Shown here: piece after piece, positions 52,327 to 61,300 of the stretch
Layout of the letters: every line of letters starts with the position of its first letter
Numbering within the stretch: the first letter of the stretch is position 1
NCBI RefSeq assembly: GCF_900167225.1
Contig: NZ_FUXH01000003.1
Span: forward strand, 1-64,000
DNA: 64,000 bases
Reading direction: 5' to 3'
Origin: Porphyromonas crevioricanis
GTDB lineage: Bacteria > Bacteroidota > Bacteroidia > Bacteroidales > Porphyromonadaceae
Program-made: the position numbers and the translations under genes
The notes under the pieces: model-generated
What the model was told of the DNA's origin: nothing
What the model saw: the letters and a program-made list of their open reading frames with translations, nothing else
Database searches by the model: none

Positions 52327-55254
52327 ATGAACAAGTTTTCAAAATCGTTAGTCGCTCTCGCTGCCGCTGCCGGACTGTTTCTGGCTCGACCATTGGATGC
52401 AATAGCCCAACGGGAGTTTGGAGGAAAGCCTCTGAGTTTGAGTCAGACCTCTCAAACAGGCTCCACCCTTCGGTCAATATCAGCCGAAGAGCAGGTGATA
52501 GATGTACCTCTAACTGTGAATTTGGATGATTATAAAGAATCAGCCAACTGGGAATCTGAAAATCATGGTACACCTCTTCGGGTAGGTATTGTCCTTGATA
52601 TAGATATAGATTTTGCACGTGATGCACAGCGTGTAACCTTGGCAGATGGCTCCGTAATCTACAAGCTACATCTTCGTTCAGAAGGAGCAGTAGAACTCAG
52701 CCCCACGTATAAAGACTTTTTTATTCCCGAAGGAGGTAAGCTATACACCTACGATCCACAAGGTTTGCTGGTAAGAGGTGCCTATACGTACGAAACACAC
52801 AAGAGAGGAGGGTATTTTGCCTCTGCCAATGTCCCCGGAGACGAGATTGTATTCGAGTATCAACCCAATGAAAAAGGAGAGATGCCCCGTATAGAGATAG
52901 AGGGGTTGATACACTATTTCCGCCACACGATGGATCTCAGGATTGGAGATTTAGAAGACCGATCTACTCCAGCTGAAGAAATAAATGTGAATTGTCCTCA
53001 AGGAGATGACTGGAAAGATCAAAAAGCAGGTGTATGCCAGATATTGATGGGAGGCTCGATTTGTACAGGAAACCTAATGAATAATACAAAGGGAGACTTC
53101 AAACCTCTTATTCTTTCTGCTGCGCACTGTGCCTCTATTACCGAAAATTTGGATATATCCGAATCTAAATTTGCACAATGGAAGTTTACTTTTCATTATG
53201 AGAAGCCTAGCTGTACCAATGCTCAATACAGCCAGACAGCTCTTACAAAATCTGTTGTCGGCTGCAAGAAACCTCTCGCCTTCCTGCCTCTCGTAGGGAT
53301 GTCTGATGGTTTGTTACTTGAGCTTTTAGACGAAATACCAGAAGACTACCGTGTCTATTATAATGGTTGGAACAGACAAACAGGAATACCCTCTTCTGTG
53401 GTTGGCATTCATCATCCGGCCGGAGATGCTATGAAAATATCTCTGTTAGGGGAATCAGGAACAGAGCCTTCCTATACCACTTGGCACGAAGGGCTGAATG
53501 ATGCCGGTGCCCCCAAAGCACACTTCTATTTCTCTTTTCAAGAAGGAAATACAGAAGGAGGCTCATCCGGATCTTCCCTATTCAACCAAAATAAGCTAGT
53601 AATAGGTACCCTCACCGGAGGTGGAGAACGAACTCAATTCTATGGGCGTCTGGATTTCCACTGGGATAAGTTTAAAGACAAAGGAACTTCTTACCAAATG
53701 GGTACTTTCTTGGATCCCATAAAGCAAGGAAAAGAAAGGTCTTTGGCAGGAACATTCCGAAATGATATGCAACCTCTTTATCCTATATCCAAGGTACAAG
53801 CTATGCCGACAAAGGAACCTGGGGAGTTCGTAATCGTTTGGAATGCCCCTTCCAGCGCCCAATATGCTGCAAGAAAATATGGAAACGAGAACGTTGTGTA
53901 CAAATTATACCGAAATGGAGCGCGTGTACCAGGCCTTGAAGTACAAGAATCGGGGAAAAGCTCTTATTTCCTCAAGGATAAGCCAAAAGAATCCGACTTC
54001 AAAAATGGGAAAGTCTCTTACCATGTTCGTGTAGTATATTCTGGTCTTTCTGAGAACTCTGGTATCGTATACTTCGACTCAGACCCAGTGGCAGCAATGG
54101 CTATAACCCCCATTACATCTGTTACCCCAAATGTTGCAAAAGCTACAGGAGGAACCGAGGTTACATGGTCAGCTCCGGCTTTCAATCAGGAATGGACGAA
54201 GGTGGACTATACTCTTGGAGAAGATAACTTCAAATATCAAGAAGTACCAATGCCCTTTCTACGAAGGATAGATAACCAGCAATCTCAGCAAAAGAGATGT
54301 ATTTTTGTCGAAAAATGGATGCCAGGTTATTTACCTGAATCTCTTGACGGACAAGGAGCTACGCCTCTGTATATCAAACAAATAAACTTCGTTCCGGCAA
54401 AAGCTGATCAAGACTTCGGTTTGTTTGTTGGCTACAATTACTCCCTCAGGAAAGACTCTGACCACAAAACAGTGGAAGAGAAGATTGAGAGTACCCCGGA
54501 GAATGTAGGAAAGTGGCAGAGTGTTATCCTAAAGAAACCTATGAAATTGGACTTGATGCAAACTCTATTAGTAGGTTTCACCACACATAACTTCCAGACT
54601 ACCCAGCGTCCCTTGGTTAATCTGTTCCAAGGGAGTGGGGGCGATGGCATTTCAAAGATTAATTCCCCTCAAGCTCTTTACACGGGTTACAAAGTCTATG
54701 GTACGAACCATTATCAAGGCGAGCTTTTGGGGGGTGCCCTGTCTTCTACATACAATTATTTTGCACTAAAGTTGATTGTATCTTCGGATCCTACTCCTTT
54801 GACAGAGCCAATCACAGAGGTACAATATGGAGGATCTTTGCTGGCACATGTACCTGTGATAAAGGAGTATGTGGTGAAAAAGGATGGACAAGTACTTGAG
54901 ACTTTGAAACCTAACCGATTCTCATATCTCGACAATAACAATCAGACCGGAACCGGAAACTATACAGTAGAAGTTGTGTACCACGACCTTTTCAAAAATG
55001 TTCCGAATCAGGAGATTACGAAGCAAAGTGAAACTTTTGTCTATCCAACAGAAGCGGATAATACCCTTTGGGTGAAGGGAGGCAATGCAATCTCCGTGAT
55101 AGAGGTATTTTCTGCCAACGGAGTTCGGATACGTCAATGGATGGATGTTCGTTCAGATGTATCACTCGATATTTCTGACTTGTCCGCCGGCTCTTACATT
55201 GTTGTTTTGCATACCGATCAGGGTAAGCGCCAACAAAAGGTTACTAAGAAATAA
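52327..55254 (+). CDS. T9SS-exported trypsin-like protease (lysyl endopeptidase type), paralogue 3
   Basis: A 975-aa secreted serine protease, closest of the three to P. gingivalis PepK in length. Signal peptide ends LDAIA|QREF. A propeptide-like region (to about 220) precedes the S1 domain with His267 (LSAAHCAS), Asp327 (MSDGLLLEL) and Ser414 (EGGSSGSSLF). Fibronectin-like modules follow (about 480-880), then a T9SS sorting domain (ISVIEVFSANGVRI to QQKVTKK). It lies directly downstream of ragAB-like, on the same strand but behind a terminator. Cleavage after Lys is inferred from the family. Confidence 0.88.
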   Translation: MNKFSKSLVALAAAAGLFLARPLDAIAQREFGGKPLSLSQTSQTGSTLRSISAEEQVIDVPLTVNLDDYKESANWESENHGTPLRVGIVLDIDIDFARDAQRVTLADGSVIYKLHLRSEGAVELSPTYKDFFIPEGGKLYTYDPQGLLVRGAYTYETHKRGGYFASANVPGDEIVFEYQPNEKGEMPRIEIEGLIHYFRHTMDLRIGDLEDRSTPAEEINVNCPQGDDWKDQKAGVCQILMGGSICTGNLMNNTKGDFKPLILSAAHCASITENLDISESKFAQWKFTFHYEKPSCTNAQYSQTALTKSVVGCKKPLAFLPLVGMSDGLLLELLDEIPEDYRVYYNGWNRQTGIPSSVVGIHHPAGDAMKISLLGESGTEPSYTTWHEGLNDAGAPKAHFYFSFQEGNTEGGSSGSSLFNQNKLVIGTLTGGGERTQFYGRLDFHWDKFKDKGTSYQMGTFLDPIKQGKERSLAGTFRNDMQPLYPISKVQAMPTKEPGEFVIVWNAPSSAQYAARKYGNENVVYKLYRNGARVPGLEVQESGKSSYFLKDKPKESDFKNGKVSYHVRVVYSGLSENSGIVYFDSDPVAAMAITPITSVTPNVAKATGGTEVTWSAPAFNQEWTKVDYTLGEDNFKYQEVPMPFLRRIDNQQSQQKRCIFVEKWMPGYLPESLDGQGATPLYIKQINFVPAKADQDFGLFVGYNYSLRKDSDHKTVEEKIESTPENVGKWQSVILKKPMKLDLMQTLLVGFTTHNFQTTQRPLVNLFQGSGGDGISKINSPQALYTGYKVYGTNHYQGELLGGALSSTYNYFALKLIVSSDPTPLTEPITEVQYGGSLLAHVPVIKEYVVKKDGQVLETLKPNRFSYLDNNNQTGTGNYTVEVVYHDLFKNVPNQEITKQSETFVYPTEADNTLWVKGGNAISVIEVFSANGVRIRQWMDVRSDVSLDISDLSAGSYIVVLHTDQGKRQQKVTKK

Positions 55255-55290
55255 TCAGTACAACCTCTTTTTGTGAGGTAGAATTTTCTG

Positions 55291-55336
55291 GGTCAGCCTT
55301 GCTTCTCAACAAAAGAAGTAAGGCTGATCCTTTTTT
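55291..55336 (+). terminator. Intrinsic terminator of protease paralogue 3
   Basis: GG.CAGCCTT.CTTCT pairs with AGAAGTAAGGCTG.CC, followed by TTTTTT (55331-55336). Confidence 0.92.
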
Positions 55337-55371
55337 ATTATCTCTCTTTCAAAAGAAAGAAGGCTGTTGCA

Positions 55372-55603
55372 TAACACAGCACTCACTGCACTATTCCCGA
55401 CATTCGGGCTTGGTCATATACAACCCTCAGATCTCAATGTCTTCAAGATTACTGCATTCTGCAGAGTCAACAAAATGATAGGTTTAGTTGACATTTCGGA
55501 GCCCGTCCAAAGAGCTCTCAAGGCATATGCCTTGAGAGTGTTGCATGATATTATTATGAGATCCTTGCACAATAGAGCTCGCTATATTATCATCAATATT
55601 TAG
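55372..55603 (+). repeat. Dispersed repeat R2, copy 2, with remnant open frame
   Basis: 55372-55508 aligns with 1711-1860. Here the frame stays open for 78 codons (55367-55603: TALFPTFGLGHIQPSDLNV, ITAFCRVNKMIGLVDISEPVQ), but there is no convincing ribosome site or known domain, so I treat it as a remnant. A short inverted match to its first 20 bp (CACTCACTGCA) is at about 57210-57236. From 55604 to 55730 I see nothing. Confidence 0.5.
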
Positions 55604-55730
55604 CTTCGCTTGGATACCTAAAACGCAGGCTTTTCCTCAATTCTCAATCCCTTTCGATTGCCATATTCTTCAAATCCCGGCAAAAAGTCTATCTCAAAAG
55701 GACTTTTGATACTCATATAACAGTCTTGAC

Positions 55731-55761
55731 TTGGGAAAGCAAGGCTTTTCGTATATTTTTG
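55731..55761 (+). promoter_or_regulatory. Promoter of the secreted C1B peptidase
   Basis: TTG (55731-55733), 20 nt, TATTTTTG (55754-55761): fits the Bacteroidetes consensus, about 115 nt before the start codon. Confidence 0.6.
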
Positions 55762-55877
55762 TGTCCGCAAGAGGAGTAGACCTCCTTGGGGTGGCTACAA
55801 TTTAGCCTCAAGCAGTATTTTGCAATGAATGAGTAAAAACAATACCTAAAACAAACAATAAACTAACAAAAGCAGAC

Positions 55878-57092
55878 ATGAAGAAAATCTTCTTTGCGGT
55901 AGCCTTGTTTGCGAGCAGCATGACTTGCTTGCTGCATGCACAAGAGCCCGTATCCAGCAAGCCCGCCTCGAATGACGAGAATGTATTCACTACAGTGAAA
56001 GTACTGCCCTACACTTCCATCAAGGATCAAGCGAACTCCGGCACCTGCTGGTCTTATTCGGCTTTGGCCTTTGTTGAAAGCGAACTCCAGAGAATGGGTA
56101 AGGGAGAGTACGATCTGTCGGAAATGTTTGTAGTAAATCGCTCATACAAAGACAAAGGAGACAAGTATGTGCGTATGCACGGCAAGCTCAATTTTGGCCA
56201 AGGAGGTTCTTTCTATGATGTGATTTATGTGCTCAAACACTATGGCATCGTGCCGGAAGAGGCTATGCGTGGTCTCAACTACGGAACCACAAAGAATATG
56301 CACGGTGAAATATCTGCCACAGCACAAGCTTACCTGGATGCAATCATCAAAAATCCAAACGGCAAACTCTCTACGGCTTGGCGTAAGGGATACGATGCCA
56401 TTATAGACACATATTTGGGTGAAGAGCCCGAAGAGTTTAGCTACAAAGGCAAGAAATATACCCCGAAGAGCTTTGCTCAATCCCTGGGCTTCAATGCCGA
56501 TGATTACGTATCGCTGACCAGCTACACGCATCATCCGTTCTATTCACAGTTTCCTCTTGAGATAGAAGACAACTGGCGTTGGTCCTCCTGCTACAACCTT
56601 CCTATCAACGAATTCATGGAAGTAATGGATTATGCCATTGACAAGGGGTACTCAATCGCATGGGGTACAGACGTGAGCGAAGTAGGTTTCACCAGAGATG
56701 GTATCGGAGTTTTGGCCGATGTAGAAGCTATAGAAACGAAAGGATCCGATCAAGATCGCTGGGTAGGCCTGAGCCGTTCCGCCAAAAGAGAAGAGATAGC
56801 CAAGCTCGTGCGTCAAGCCGATTGTCCTGAAATAGAGCCTACTCAAGAATTCCGTCAGCAGGGCTATGACAACTATACCCTCACAGACGACCATGGGATG
56901 CAGATTGTAGGAAAGGCCGTAAATCAAAATGGTCGTCCTTTCTTCATCGTGAAAAACTCTTGGGGCGAATCCGGCAAGTACAATGGTATTTGGTATGCCA
57001 GTCGCAACTTTGTGGCCGGTCGTACAATGAATATCGTATTGCACAAAGATGCTTTGCCCAAAGCTATCGCCAAGAAACTTGGTATCAAGTAA
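55878..57092 (+). CDS. Secreted papain-fold aminopeptidase (C1B, bleomycin hydrolase/PepC-like)
   Basis: A 404-aa cysteine peptidase with a signal peptide (MKKIFFAVALFASSM...LLHA|QEP). Catalytic residues are Cys57 (SGTCWSYSA), His339 (DDHGMQIVG) and Asn360 (VKNSWGES), with the oxyanion Gln in KDQANSGTC. C1B enzymes are usually cytosolic hexameric aminopeptidases; this one is exported and has no T9SS domain, so it probably remains in the periplasm and trims peptides brought in across the outer membrane. It lies next to the ragAB-like and protease genes. Confidence 0.88.
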   Translation: MKKIFFAVALFASSMTCLLHAQEPVSSKPASNDENVFTTVKVLPYTSIKDQANSGTCWSYSALAFVESELQRMGKGEYDLSEMFVVNRSYKDKGDKYVRMHGKLNFGQGGSFYDVIYVLKHYGIVPEEAMRGLNYGTTKNMHGEISATAQAYLDAIIKNPNGKLSTAWRKGYDAIIDTYLGEEPEEFSYKGKKYTPKSFAQSLGFNADDYVSLTSYTHHPFYSQFPLEIEDNWRWSSCYNLPINEFMEVMDYAIDKGYSIAWGTDVSEVGFTRDGIGVLADVEAIETKGSDQDRWVGLSRSAKREEIAKLVRQADCPEIEPTQEFRQQGYDNYTLTDDHGMQIVGKAVNQNGRPFFIVKNSWGESGKYNGIWYASRNFVAGRTMNIVLHKDALPKAIAKKLGIK

Positions 57093-57122
57093 AAGAGGAT
57101 AGGTATTACCTCTCAAATAAGA

Positions 57123-57167
57123 AAGCCGTCTTGGAGTCTTCAACGATTCTCCGAGACGGCTTTTTTC
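57123..57167 (+). terminator. Intrinsic terminator of the C1B peptidase
   Basis: AAGCCGTCT.GGAG pairs with CTCC.AGACGGCTT, followed by TTTTTT (57123-57167). Confidence 0.92.
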
Positions 57168-57369
57168 TTAAATCGTGCTTACGAGAGAAAAGATCAAATC
57201 TGAGTAGCTCTCGATAATGCAGTGAGTGCTTATGGCTCCAGATTATGTATTATTTTGTTTATATTCACGCATTTCAATTTTCTTTCGTAAAGAGTGTTTC
57301 CGATCAAATTAAGAGCTTTTTGGCTGTGTTTCTCCTCTCCTTTTTGTCTCAATAGGAGTCATTTTTAAT

Positions 57370-57500
57370 TGACACGGGAGAGAGCAAAAATTCTCTCCTG
57401 TGAGAAAAATATTTTTCTCCTGTGTTAGCAAAAATTCTCTCAGGAGAGAAATTCGGCCCTCTCAAAACGCCCTATTCATCGGCATTCTAAGAGTCTCCAA
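57370..57500 (-). repeat. Dispersed hairpin repeat R1, copy D (inverted)
   Basis: On the minus strand it reads CCGATGAATAGGGCGTT, then CTCCTGAGAGAATTTTTGCT, AACACAGGAGAAAAAT, CACAGGAGAGAATTTTTGCT and CTCTCCCGTGT, in the order of copies A-C. It lies between the C1B peptidase gene and tRNA-Cys. From 57168 to 57369 and 57501 to 57694 there is A/T-rich sequence with no gene. Confidence 0.8.
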
Positions 57501-57694
57501 AAAGCTCCCAAAAAGCAGGTATATCCTCCAATCCATATGGCCACTCTTCCTTCTCTTTTTCCGCTTTTTTTTGCGAGTATATATTTACAAAACATATCTG
57601 TTCTAGGAGAAGGAGAAAAAAGCTTTTTAGAGACTGTGGGCTGAATAGGCCAAACCTCTTTCGATGCTGTTGTCTCGAAATAAGAGCATAGGCC

Positions 57695-57725
57695 TTTGCC
57701 AACATCAAAAATTTAGTTACCTTTG
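57695..57725 (+). promoter_or_regulatory. Promoter of tRNA-Cys
   Basis: TTTG (57695-57698), exactly 19 nt, TACCTTTG (57718-57725), ending 18 nt before the tRNA. Both boxes and spacing match the same consensus as the promoter at 28638-28668. Confidence 0.88.
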
Positions 57726-57743
57726 CGTCCGTAAATCAAGAAC

Positions 57744-57817
57744 GGTATCTTGGCCGAGTGGTTAGGCAACGGTCTGCAAAACCGTCTACGGCGGTTCGAA
57801 TCCGCCAGGTACCTCCA
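57744..57817 (+). tRNA. tRNA-Cys (anticodon GCA)
   Basis: A complete cloverleaf: acceptor GGTATCT pairs with AGGTACC (one G-U), D-arm GGCCGAGTGGTTAGGC-like, anticodon loop CTGCAAA reading GCA, T-arm GGCGGTTCGAATCCGCC, discriminator T and an encoded CCA end (57815-57817). Confidence 0.97.
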
Positions 57818-57918
57818 AATAAACTCCCGAAGCGCATAAATCAGCGGTTTTGGGAGTTTGTTCGTTTTTTGAAGAAGGCAAGTCCTCTTGATTAGCACTT
57901 GCTTTTTAATCCCATATT

Positions 57919-59622
57919 ATGATGAATAAGCATATCAATTCACTCTTCCGTCCCAAGCTATTGGATGTATTTTCCTCCTATTCAGGGTCGCTTTTTGCCT
58001 CTGACTTGATGTCTGGACTTATTGTAGGAGTTGTAGCCCTACCCTTAGCTATTGCTTTCGGTATTGCCTCAGGGGTTTCGCCCGAAATAGGGCTACTGAC
58101 AGCTGTTATCGGAGGGCTCTTGGTATCTCTGCTGGGTGGCTCCTCCGTACAGATCGGGGGGCCGACAGGAGCCTTTGTTGTGATTGTCTATGGCATCATA
58201 CAACAACATGGCATAGACGGATTGATCTTGGCAACACTGATGGCTGGAGTAATGCTCTTACTAATGGGTTTGCTCAGGTTGGGTAACCTGATTAAGTTCA
58301 TTCCTTACCCCATTGTGGTAGGATTTACGGCCGGCATCGCACTTACTATCTTCTCTACACAAATCAACGACCTTCTGGGCTTAGGCATAACATCCGTACC
58401 CGGAGACTTTTTAGGCAAATGGGCTGTCTATTTCCAGCACATAGGAGCTACAACTCCTATTGCCGTGGGTTTTAGTTTGGCAGCGATTATCTTGATAGTC
58501 TTCACTCCGAAGGTGACAAAGAAAATTCCAGGATCTCTTGTAGCTATCATACTCCTTACAATCATTGCTTATCTGCTTCGCTCCAAAGGCATCGGACAGA
58601 TGGAAACGATCGGAGACCGCTTCGAGATCACGGCCTCTATCCCCAGTCCACATCTGCCACAGTTCTCTCTGGAAACTCTCAAAGAGCTTTTCCCCTCTGC
58701 CTTCACCATAGCTCTACTCGGAGCCATAGAGAGCTTATTATCCGCCAGCGTGGCAGATGGAATTACCGGAGACAGACACCGTTCCAACACCGAGTTGATA
58801 GCTCAGGGCGCAGCAAATATCGTGGTGCCATTTTTCGGAGGGATACCGGTAACAGGAGCCATTGCTCGTACAATGACTAATATCAACAATGGTGGGCGTA
58901 CTCCCATTGCCGGAATTGTACATGCTGTGGTACTCCTCCTGATATTGCTTTTTTTGAGCCCTCTCATGGATTACATTCCCATGGCAGTACTAGCCGGGGT
59001 TCTGGTAATTGTTTCCTACAACATGAGTGGGTGGAGATCAGTCTGGAGTATCCTCAAGGGAGATCGTGGAGGCCGCATAGTGATGCTAACAACTTTCCTA
59101 CTGACGGTACTGCTTGACCTCACCATAGCCATAGAGGTGGGTATACTACTCTCGATGCTTCTTCTGATGAAGCGTATCACCGAGACCACCAATATAGTGG
59201 TAAGCAAAGACAAAGTGCCCGTTGATCAAGACGGAGAATGGCCACAACATTTACAGGCAGAATCCGAACTGCACCTCCCCAAAGGAGTGGAGGTATACGA
59301 AATCAATGGCCCTTACTTTTTCGGGATAGCAAACCGGTTTGAAGAAGCCATGAATACCATTAAAGACACTCCTACAGTACGGATTGTACGTATGCGAAAA
59401 GTTCCTTTCATGGATAGCACGGCTGTACACAATCTACAGGGATTGATACGCAACTCTCAGAGCAAAGGAGTGGATGTAATACTGAGCGGAGTGCGTCCGG
59501 AAGTGCGAGAAACACTCAATGCAGCTGAAATAAGCCAACTGATCAAACCCGAATATATTTGCAGAGACATACATCAGGCCATACAGGTCGCTACCCAATT
59601 GGTAGAAGAAAAAAAGGTCTGA
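57919..59622 (+). CDS. SulP-family anion transporter with STAS domain
   Basis: A 567-aa inner-membrane protein with 10-14 hydrophobic segments (to about 420) and a C-terminal STAS domain (about 445-555, FMDSTAVHNLQGLI and VILSGV). The N-terminal family segment VALPLAIAFGIASGVSPEIGL and GGTGAFV-like SVQIGGPTGAFVVI are clear. SulP proteins carry sulfate, bicarbonate or dicarboxylates; the substrate here is unknown. It is followed by the GNAT gene after 14 bp, with dusB coupled to that. Confidence 0.9.
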   Translation: MMNKHINSLFRPKLLDVFSSYSGSLFASDLMSGLIVGVVALPLAIAFGIASGVSPEIGLLTAVIGGLLVSLLGGSSVQIGGPTGAFVVIVYGIIQQHGIDGLILATLMAGVMLLLMGLLRLGNLIKFIPYPIVVGFTAGIALTIFSTQINDLLGLGITSVPGDFLGKWAVYFQHIGATTPIAVGFSLAAIILIVFTPKVTKKIPGSLVAIILLTIIAYLLRSKGIGQMETIGDRFEITASIPSPHLPQFSLETLKELFPSAFTIALLGAIESLLSASVADGITGDRHRSNTELIAQGAANIVVPFFGGIPVTGAIARTMTNINNGGRTPIAGIVHAVVLLLILLFLSPLMDYIPMAVLAGVLVIVSYNMSGWRSVWSILKGDRGGRIVMLTTFLLTVLLDLTIAIEVGILLSMLLLMKRITETTNIVVSKDKVPVDQDGEWPQHLQAESELHLPKGVEVYEINGPYFFGIANRFEEAMNTIKDTPTVRIVRMRKVPFMDSTAVHNLQGLIRNSQSKGVDVILSGVRPEVRETLNAAEISQLIKPEYICRDIHQAIQVATQLVEEKKV

Positions 59623-59636
59623 AGAAAGTTTCAAAC

Positions 59637-60209
59637 ATGAATATTTCGGAGCAGCACATAGATTTATTTCCTCTGGCAGAGCTGAAAGGGAAGGAGCATC
59701 CTCAACCGATCAGGCAACTCTGTGGCCTCTACCATGCGGCATTCGTGCGTGAAGAGCAGCGTCCGTGGGGGATGCTCCTCTCTCCCTCCAAGAAGCCATC
59801 TTCTTTCCGCCCCATGGCCATCTATCATGGAGATGAATTAGCAGGGCTTTGCAGTTATTGGGAGTTACCCTCCGGATGGCTATTTGTGGAACATATTGCC
59901 ATATTTGCTCGTCACCGGAACAGAGGCCTTGGCAGCCTACTGCTATCCAAACTCCGATCCTTGGGTGAGCTTATCTTAGAAATAGAACCTCCAACTCTCT
60001 CTTCGCAGGCGAGACGCAGGCTGGAGTTCTATCAAAGAAACGGCTTCAAAACGATAGACAAATACTACCAACAACCCCCATACAGAGAAGGAGATGCCCC
60101 CACTCCTCTATGGCTACTCTCAACAGAGGCAATCGATCCGGAGTATATCAAGCAAGATCTCTACTCTCTGGTCTACGGACTGGCCCCCGACCGGCAAAAA
60201 CAAGCATGA
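59637..60209 (+). CDS. GNAT-family N-acetyltransferase
   Basis: A 190-aa protein with the acetyl-CoA-binding segment HIAIFARHRNRGLGSLLLSKL (R-x-x-G-x-G) at about 95-115 and a typical GNAT end RRRLEFYQRNGFKTIDKYY. The substrate is unknown. The ATG at 59637 is preferred over 59559, which lies within the SulP gene. Its stop overlaps the dusB start (ATGA), so the two are translationally coupled. Confidence 0.82.
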   Translation: MNISEQHIDLFPLAELKGKEHPQPIRQLCGLYHAAFVREEQRPWGMLLSPSKKPSSFRPMAIYHGDELAGLCSYWELPSGWLFVEHIAIFARHRNRGLGSLLLSKLRSLGELILEIEPPTLSSQARRRLEFYQRNGFKTIDKYYQQPPYREGDAPTPLWLLSTEAIDPEYIKQDLYSLVYGLAPDRQKQA

Positions 60210-61180
60210 AAATAGGCAATATAGACTTGGGAGAAAAGCCTCTTCTGCTGGCTCCCATGGAGGATGTAACAGATTTGGCTTTCAGACATATGGCCAAAGA
60301 GTTTGGAGCAGATTTGGTGTACACAGAGTTCGTTGCAGCCGATGCTCTCATAAGAGATGTAGCCGGCAGTATACGCAAGATGCAAGTAGACGAAACAGAG
60401 CGTCCCGTAGCTATACAGATCTACGGACGGGATGTAGAGACTATGCGTCAGGCAGCTGAAATAGCAGCCACAGCTAAGCCGGATCTCATTGATATAAATT
60501 TCGGTTGTCCGGTAAAACGAGTAGCAGGCAAGGGAGCCGGGAGCGGTATACTCCGTACACCAGAGCTTATGCTGGATATAACTCGAGCTGTGGTGAAAGC
60601 TGTAAATCTCCCTGTCACTGTCAAGACCCGTCTGGGCTGGGATGCCTCTTCTATCATCATTGAGACGCTGGCCGAAGCCCTCCAAGACTGCGGTATTGCC
60701 GCACTCACCATTCATGGTCGAACGCGAGCACAGATGTATACCGGTTCGGCCGATTGGGCCCCTATCGGCCGGGTGAAAGCAAACAACAGGATACATATCC
60801 CAATCATCGGAAATGGAGACATCACCACTGCCGAAGAAGCAGCTGAAGCCTTTGATCACTATGGGGTAGATGCTGTAATGGTGGGTCGAGCTTCGATAGG
60901 TTGTCCTTGGATATTCTCCCAAATGAAGCACTATCTCAAGCACGGATGCCTACCGCCTCCTCTGCCTATGCAACAGGCTATCGAGATACTCAAGCAGTTG
61001 GTCAAAAACAATATCGCCAAACTGGGAGAAACCAAAGGTATTTTGCACTCCCGACGCCATATAGCCGTAAGTCCGATATTCAAGGGTATACCCAACTTCC
61101 GTCCGACACGTATTGCCATGCTGCGTGCAAGCACGGCCACAGAGCTTTTTGATCTTATGGATGGAATAGACATCGGTTAG
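60206..61180 (+). CDS. dusB: tRNA-dihydrouridine synthase (DusB-like)
   Basis: A 324-aa FMN enzyme reducing uridine to dihydrouridine in tRNA. It begins MKIGNIDLGEKPLLLAPMEDVTD, with catalytic Cys101 in DINFGCPVKRV, the lysine/arginine segment KTRLGWD, HGRTRAQMY, and FMN phosphate site IGNGDI and VGRASIGCPWIF. ATG 60206 gives the family N-terminus; an upstream in-frame ATG at 60110 lies inside the GNAT gene. Coupled to the GNAT gene by a 4-bp overlap. Confidence 0.93.
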   Translation: MKIGNIDLGEKPLLLAPMEDVTDLAFRHMAKEFGADLVYTEFVAADALIRDVAGSIRKMQVDETERPVAIQIYGRDVETMRQAAEIAATAKPDLIDINFGCPVKRVAGKGAGSGILRTPELMLDITRAVVKAVNLPVTVKTRLGWDASSIIIETLAEALQDCGIAALTIHGRTRAQMYTGSADWAPIGRVKANNRIHIPIIGNGDITTAEEAAEAFDHYGVDAVMVGRASIGCPWIFSQMKHYLKHGCLPPPLPMQQAIEILKQLVKNNIAKLGETKGILHSRRHIAVSPIFKGIPNFRPTRIAMLRASTATELFDLMDGIDIG

Positions 61181-61245
61181 AGGATCGTATTTAGCAGAAT
61201 ATATAGAGAGAAACAAAAGCGTGCAGTATTTCATTCAGACTATCA

Positions 61246-61287
61246 TTTAGGGTGTAGAAAAGAAAAAATAAATCTATCCACCCTAAA
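61246..61287 (+). promoter_or_regulatory. Inverted repeat before the serpin gene
   Basis: TTTAGGGTG (61246-61254) and CACCCTAAA (61279-61287), a perfect 9-bp inverted repeat with an A-rich 24-nt spacer, ending 13 nt before the start codon. It could be an operator, a hairpin limiting translation, or the dusB terminator (no T-run). Confidence 0.45.
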
Positions 61288-61300
61288 AAGAATACCTGTC

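Noticed and set aside
55367-55603. 78-codon frame in repeat R2 as a hypothetical gene
   Set aside because: The related copy at 1711-1860 is broken and no domain or ribosome site is seen; more likely a repeat remnant.
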